A model generated the notes under the pieces. The model saw only the letters and a program-made list of their open reading frames with translations, was not told where the DNA came from and made no database searches. Shown here in pieces: positions 58,694 through 64,000 of a stretch of 64,000 nucleotides of DNA (positions are counted from its first letter, which is position 1; each line of letters opens with the position of its first letter). Made by a program: the position numbers and the translations under genes. The stretch lies in NCBI GenBank assembly GCA_037833965.1, contig AP031351.1, positions 11,978,501 through 12,042,500 on the forward strand, written 5' to 3'. This stretch comes from Marchantia polymorpha subsp. ruderalis (lineage: Eukaryota > Streptophyta > Marchantiopsida > Marchantiales > Marchantiaceae).

Positions 58694-59264
58694 CCTCTGT
58701 ACCTTTACATCCGCTGGTATCTTATCCTGGGCATCCTGCAAGAATTGAGCTTTCATTGAGGCCCACTCGCACAATCAAAGGATATGACCTCACCGGGGAA
58801 CGATAACTCCGTGATCGAATCGCGAGTTATCACGTATTTAGTCACACACTCTTCCTGCATGCTATACTTTACAACGTTTAGAAAGTACTTCAGAGGAAGC
58901 CACGTAGCTTCTCTGAATCTTACTGTTATCAACTCATCGGATCACAGCACTAGTATCGAGGCCTTGTCCCTGTGTGCCAGGATTGATAGTATAAACCTTC
59001 ACCATGTAGCCACTCCATCTCTGTATGAGGACTTGACACAAGAACACGTACATCTAGACACAATGAAGACTAATGACGATCATAAAACTAGAAACGCTAG
59101 AGAATGAACGTTACGAATAGGGAAGCATTGTGACACGAATGTGTTCCTGAATATGCAAACACTGGAGAAGCTCACCAAACCACCCATCAATCATTGGTGA
59201 GACATAACAGTTCATAATGGGAATTCAACAATTCCCATTGGAGAGATCAGGGAGATACATTCGT
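58694..59264. other. Intergenic, nothing recognised
   Basis: A 107-codon frame at 58784-59107 resembles nothing known and is of chance length. Confidence 0.4.
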
Positions 59265-60051
59265 TCTAGAGCAGACCGTGTAAAATCTGGGGTTCTATTT
59301 TTAGACGCCAAAATTCATCTGGCCAATATGCCAAAATTAATCTTGCCAAACTTATGGTAATTCTAATATAGCACAAGAGCAAATTACACACAAAAGATAA
59401 GAAGTAAGAAAAATACAAGTTACATACATTTCATTCTTATTTTTTCATATTATATCATTTTTGTGACATATTTGCTTTGATCATTGTGAATTTCTTTTTG
59501 GCTGTAACAGCAAAAAACCAAGTACATTTCATAAATTTATTTGATTTTATAATTTTCATATCAATTCTATAGTATGTATGTTTTGATCAATGTGAATTTT
59601 TTCTTGGCTGGATTACAAGTGCAAGTTTAGGGTTTAGTTTAAGTCTAAACCCTTTCAAACCCTTTTTTTAATTTCTATAGCATGTTTTTTTATGATTATG
59701 GCTCTTCTCTTGGCTGGAACAGAAGTACTCAGGTACATTTTATGTCATTTTTGTAACATGTTTGTTTTTATCATTGTGACTTTTTTTTCTCAAACAAAAG
59801 CCACTTGGTACATTTCATATCTTTCTTTCCAACTTCTCCATCATCAAATGGGAGAAAGATGACTTTCCTTGGCGGGTATATGCATGTGAAGCAATTTGAA
59901 AAGCTCAAAATGTTGCCAAGCCCTCATACAAAAAGTAGTGAAATTACAATGTCAATGCCAAAAATGCCAAAATTAAGGAGAAAAAATTACCATAATAACC
60001 TTAATTCTAGCAAACCCGGCATTTGCCAAATTTTACACGCTCTTGTCTAGA
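59265..60051. repeat. MITE-like element with imperfect terminal inverted repeats
   Basis: TCTAGA stands at both borders (59265-59270, 60046-60051). Inside, CAGACCGTGTAAAATCTGG on the left pairs with the reverse complement CAAGAGCGTGTAAAATTTGG on the right. CCAAAATTAATCTTGCC and its near complement form a second inverted pair further in. The AT-rich centre has three to four diverged units of about 95-150 bp (TTGATCATTGTGAATTT..TTGGCTG..). It has no ORF, so if mobile it is non-autonomous. Confidence 0.55.
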
Positions 60052-60799
60052 GAGACTCAAATATAAGGAGACAAACCAGACTTAGTGTGATAAGACTCAT
60101 GATACAAGAAGCATATTTATCTCCATATTGCAAGTGACTTGGTTTAACTCTACATTTCCATCAAGATTCTTCTATTCAAATCAGTTTTTTATATTTCAAC
60201 TTTATGAAACATGCTTCGACTAACTTGATTTTAAGTTATTGATCTAGAGTCTATACAGTGGGGTGAGAAGAAACTGACAACGTGTGAAATTAATGTAAAT
60301 ATTTTTTTCATTTCCATTGGAAAAATTCCAACCATCAACAACATCGTGAATTACTTTTCACACGTTAAAAGAGCAAATTCACTTGTGAGAAGCAAGACAT
60401 TTAACCTGCATGCATGAAGAAGAAAGAAGATGGAACGAAAACTGAATTTTTTCAAAAACATGTGAAACACACATAGATTGACATACCATCAAAATCAGAT
60501 ATTCAGTTGAACGGATATGAACTTGTACACTTGTTATCTATTTCTTGTTGTTAAGATTAACTTCCGTTAAGGAATTAATTGAGGTTAACCGCATATGTAG
60601 CTATTTAGAACGTACAGTGATCACCTATCTTGGAAATATATACCCTAAAGGTGGTAAGAAGTTTCTCACTTCGAGCAGTAAACTCTCTTGAGTGTATTCT
60701 TCCGTGGACATAGTCCTTGAGGATGAACCACGTTATACATGTATTTTTTTTGTTTATCGTGTTGTTGGTTTGCTCAATCTGAGGTTTTATCGAAAGAAT
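60052..60799. other. AT-rich flank and presumed end of the copia D 5' LTR
   Basis: Mostly AT-rich without genes. The last about 100 bp (GATGAACCACGTTATACATG...) resemble a copia LTR end and precede a primer-binding site, but no LTR start was found and the 102-bp units of the 3' LTR are absent here. Confidence 0.4.
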
Positions 60800-61414
60800 T
60801 GGTATTAGAGCAGATTCCGGTTCGGTGTCTATGTCAGAGTTTTTTTTGTGACGGCTTTCTAACACGTGACTTTTGTGACAGTTTTCTGATATGGGACCAT
60901 ATTTGACGGATTTCTGCAAAGTGTAGGGTTTTTCACTACAGACGAAGCTTTTTTCTGTCGTTGACGGGTTCTTTGTTGCTGATGAGTTCTTTGACACTCG
61001 AGGAAGAGCTCCAAAGGGCGAAGGGAAAGAAGACATTTCTTCAGTTGATGCCACCGTCTGTCTCCTCGAGGAAGAGTTTTGAACGGCGAAGGAAAAGAGC
61101 TTCCCACCCCGCGCGCTTAGGGCTGCACAGGCAGCCTACCTACTCACGACCTTTTCTTCGCTCTTTTGCTTTTGAAACTCTTGAATCATCCTGCTCCTTC
61201 TTGTGTGGCTTGCATAATTGTTGCAAATTCTTTCAATCGGTCCCTACATCGGTGAGTAAAGAAATTGATTATTGCGCATCGGGACCTTTGGAGAAAGTGA
61301 TTCCGCAAGCGGAGGAGAGGAGAAATTTGGGGTTTGACCCTCCCTCCCCTCCCCTCCCCCCGACGCGGTTAGGGCTGCAAGGAGGAGCAAGCGGAGGAGA
61401 GTAGCCCGTAAGAT

Positions 61415-63377
61415 GGTTGTTAGTAGAGATGTTTCTTTCAATGAGCCTAGCTTATTGAAAGAGTGAGAATTTCAGGCTTTCCGAACTAACAAAGTGAAAT
61501 CTTTACTCATGGATGTTGTCGTTGTGAAGTTTGATCATTCTATCACTAATGATCTATCACATGAAGAAGCACCGATGCATGTGGAGCAAGTTCTTGAAGA
61601 ACATGAAGTACATGAGCAAGCTATTGTTGATGAACCTATTGCAACAGTACTAGACGAGAGAGATCAAATGAAAAAGTCTACTAGTAGATCACAACGTCCT
61701 AGTAGAGCTCCTGAAAGCTTTGGTGTATGGGCCAACTCATCCATTCTCAAAGATCGTGACCTTACTTTTGAGGATGAATATGGTATGGCGTTGATTTTGA
61801 ACCTTCTTCATACAAGGAAGCTCAAGCTTGGGTCAACAAGCTTGATTGGAATGTTGCTATGGAGCAGAAGTTGCACTCACTGATTAACAACAAGACTAGG
61901 GAGTTGGTTGAACTTTCTGAAAATGAGACATTGATTGACTCCAAGTGAGCGTACAAGCTGAAAGACAATCCTGTAGGACATAAGGCGAGAATCTTCAAGG
62001 CCAGGTTGGTGGCTAGAGGTTTCACACAAGAGAAGTGTGTGGATTATAATGAGGTATTTTGCCTTTAGCAAAGTATGCTACAATTTGTCTAGTATGTGCA
62101 CTAGCCCCAATAATTTGTTTTGTTATGGACCATATGGATGTGGTCACAACCTTTCTTTGTGGATATTTAGAGTAGGAGATCTACATGATACAACCAATTG
62201 ACTTTGAGGTCAAAGGTCAATAGAGTTTGGTTTGTAGATTGATGAAATCATTGTATGGATTGAAGCAAGCTCCTAGACAGTGGTATACATGTTTTGATGA
62301 GTTTATGAAGGCACAAGGTTTTTCTATGAAGCGTGTATGATCCTTGTGTCTATATGAAGAAGGTGAATGTTCAATCTCATGAACATTCAAGATGAATGAA
62401 GAAGATGACGTTCAATCTCATCATTTTAGTACTCAACGTTGACGACATGCTTATCTTGGCAAAAAAACAAATCTGATGTCAATGAATGCAAGAGTCAACT
62501 GAACTCTGCATTTAAGATGAAGAGTATGAGGGAGTCAAAGAGGATATTAGACATGGATATTTATAGGGATTTTGAATAAAAGAAGCTATGGTTGAGTAAG
62601 GGCAAGTATGTTCGCCGTATATTTGACAAGTTCAACATGGTCAATTCGAAAGGAGTATGGACTACTCAGTCGGCACATTTTAAACTCTTCGCAGCCCAAT
62701 ATTTTACAGATGCGGTGAAGAAAGGAAGAATGTCATGTGTTCCCTAAAAACAGCTGTAGGCAGCCTCATGTATTTTATGGTGTGCACTAGTCATGATATT
62801 GCTCAAGCAATGGGAAAGGTGAGCAGTTACATGTCGAATCTAGGGAAAGTTTACTAGGAAGCAGTGAAATGGATTTTGAGATATCTGAAGAGTATTGTGG
62901 ATTATGGCTTATTGTTTGATGGGTTATTAGACAATGTCAAGTACTTATTTTACCACGTTGATGCTAATTACGAACAAGATTTAGATAAAAGGAGATCTAC
63001 AATTGGATATGTGATTACAGTTGGCAGTGGAAGCATTAATTGGAGATCTACCTTGCAGAAGTGCATAGCTCAGTCAACCAACAGAAGCTGAGTATGTGGC
63101 AATAGCAGAAGCAGCAAAGGATGTTATTTGGCTAGATAAGCTTATCATGGAGATGGGATTAACACAAAACTTGGTCAATCTTCATTGTGATAGCCAGAGT
63201 ACTTTACGCTTGGCTGCAAACCAAGTCATGGACAATAGAGTGAAGCACATCAACATCAGGTATCAATTTATTAAACAAGTAGTGTCTAATAAAACAATTG
63301 AGCTATTCAAGATTGACAGTAAACTCAATCCAGCGGATGTGTTGACCAAAGTTATTCCTTTGGAGAGTTTCATCTAA
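61415..63377 (+). pseudogene. copia D reverse transcriptase and RNase H, broken
   Basis: After the integrase-RT linker (RSQRPSRAPESFGVWANSS), RT fragments are FKARLVARGFTQEKCVDYNE, MDHMDVVTTFLCG, MKSLYGLKQAPRQWYTCFDE and DPCVYMKKVN, with many stops and frameshifts. The Y-V-D-D motif reads like LNVDDM near 62440. RNase H: MKWILRYLKSIVDYGLLFDG, DANYEQDLDKRRSTIGYVIT, then VAIAEAAKDVIWLDKLIMEM, HCDSQSTLRLAANQV, VKHINIRYQFIKQVV and KLNPADVLTKVIPL. Not functional. Confidence 0.88.
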
Positions 63378-63508
63378 CACTGTGATACTATGCAAGTTGT
63401 TCATAGGAAGCATGAGAGACATGGTTTTTAGTTACCTTTGTATATTATTACTCTATCCTCTTATGGCTACGACTTAGTTTTAGTTAACTCTCGTTTAAAG
63501 AGGGATCT

Positions 63509-64000
63509 TGTGATAAGTTTCCGTCTAGAACTTTCCACGAAAAAATAATATAGGTTAGAGAGGTGATTGAGATTCCTTAACATGAGTTAAGGAAGAGATT
63601 GTAGAGTAAGCTCTGTATGTAATTACTATATCATGTTATGGGAGTAATAATATAGCTTAGACAGGTGATTGAGATTCTTTAACATGAGTTAAGAAAGACA
63701 TTGTAGAGTTAGCTCTGTATCATATTACTATATCATGTTATGGGAGTAATAATATAACTTAAACATGTGACTAAGATTTCTTAACATGTGTTAAGAAAGA
63801 CATTGTAGAATTAGCTCTGTGTGTTATTACTATATCATATTATGGGAGTAATAATATAGCTTAGACGGGTGAGTGAGATTCTTTAACATGAGTTGAGGAA
63901 GAGATTGTAGAGTTAGCTCTGTATGTTATTACTCTATTCTGTTATGGGAGTAATAATATAGGTTAGAGAAGTGACTGATATTGCTTAACACAAGTTAAGA
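63509..64000 (+). repeat. 3' LTR of copia D with 102-bp tandem repeats
   Basis: TGTGATAAGTTTCC follows a purine-rich AAAGAGGGATCT. From about 63550 a 102-bp unit (TAGGTTAGAGAGGTGATTGAGATT...GTTATGGGAGTAATAATA) is repeated four times and a fifth begins before the window end. Units differ at a modest number of positions. Confidence 0.8.

Larger units (their letters stand above)
60800..64000 (+). mobile_element. Ty1/copia element 'copia D', internally deleted, runs off the window
   Basis: Primer-binding site TGGTATTAGAGC (60800-60811, one change from the Met type), then 600 bp of unrelated or scrambled sequence with two similar blocks (CTCGAGGAAGAG.. at about 60998 and 61067; TTAGGGCTGCA at about 61118 and 61369). 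From 61415 it is copia pol, and the 3' LTR starts at 63509. Gag, protease and most of integrase are missing. It is related to copia A (shared MDVSFNE / VSRDVSFNE region). Confidence 0.75.

Noticed and set aside
63550-64000. CRISPR-like array
   Set aside because: The units are contiguous tandem repeats without spacers, inside a plant LTR; the same applies to the 17-bp array at 37.03 kb.

Overview
The window is nuclear DNA of a land plant. Two loci can be named. One is a spliced minus-strand gene for the nucleoporin NUP35, whose introns have GT..AG borders. The other is a plastid triose-phosphate/phosphate translocator with an N-terminal transit peptide. An uninterrupted translocator reading frame behind a long, microsatellite-rich leader, together with unusual coiled-coil repeat genes, suggests a bryophyte, perhaps a Marchantia-type liverwort. 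That taxonomic step is inference only.

Layout. 0.5-4.1 kb: NUP35 (minus). 4.1-6.6 kb: AT-rich, nothing recognised. 6.6-35.4 kb: a tower of nested retroelements. The oldest layer is a Ty1/copia element (copia A), whose gag, protease, GAG-pre-integrase, integrase and RT pieces are found in order at 7.8-8.6, 23.0-23.1, 29.2-29.5 and 33.5-35.4 kb. It was interrupted by three insertions. G0 is a minus-strand chromodomain Ty3/gypsy element at 8626-23005 with target duplication CCGCA. G2 is a plus-strand element of the same family at 23139-29200 with 420-bp LTRs and duplication TTATC. B2 is another LTR element at 29502-33531 with duplication GTAC. G0 is itself split by a composite insert at 10817-21690 made of an LTR-B copy, pieces of a coiled-coil protein repeat, a third chromovirus (G1, 12178-16101) and a 3.9-kb TG..CA-bounded element (16698-20586, duplication GCAAG). 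B2 likewise contains a coiled-coil repeat that is split by a solo LTR-B.

35.4-40.0 kb: a possible DNA-transposon end, short repeats and a decayed LINE with a YADD reverse transcriptase. 40.0-42.7 kb: intergenic. 42.7-46.7 kb: a gene of at least ten exons for a helical-repeat protein, possibly Tti2-like (At2g39910 type). 46.7-53.7 kb: no gene recognised. 53.7-56.8 kb: the translocator gene, with a GC-rich leader and a probable 5'UTR intron ending two bases before the ATG. 58.2-58.7 kb: a 260-bp tandem duplication. 59.3-60.05 kb: a MITE-like element. 60.8-64.0 kb: a second decayed copia element (copia D), whose 3' LTR carries 102-bp tandem repeats and runs off the window.

The host genes are housekeeping genes (nuclear pore, possibly PIKK-kinase chaperoning, photosynthate export) separated by repeat islands. 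The least explained material is the coiled-coil repeat family, seen in three copies that reach a C-L-x-G-Y-x-x-W signature plus one truncated copy, and the large TG..CA element that carries one of them.
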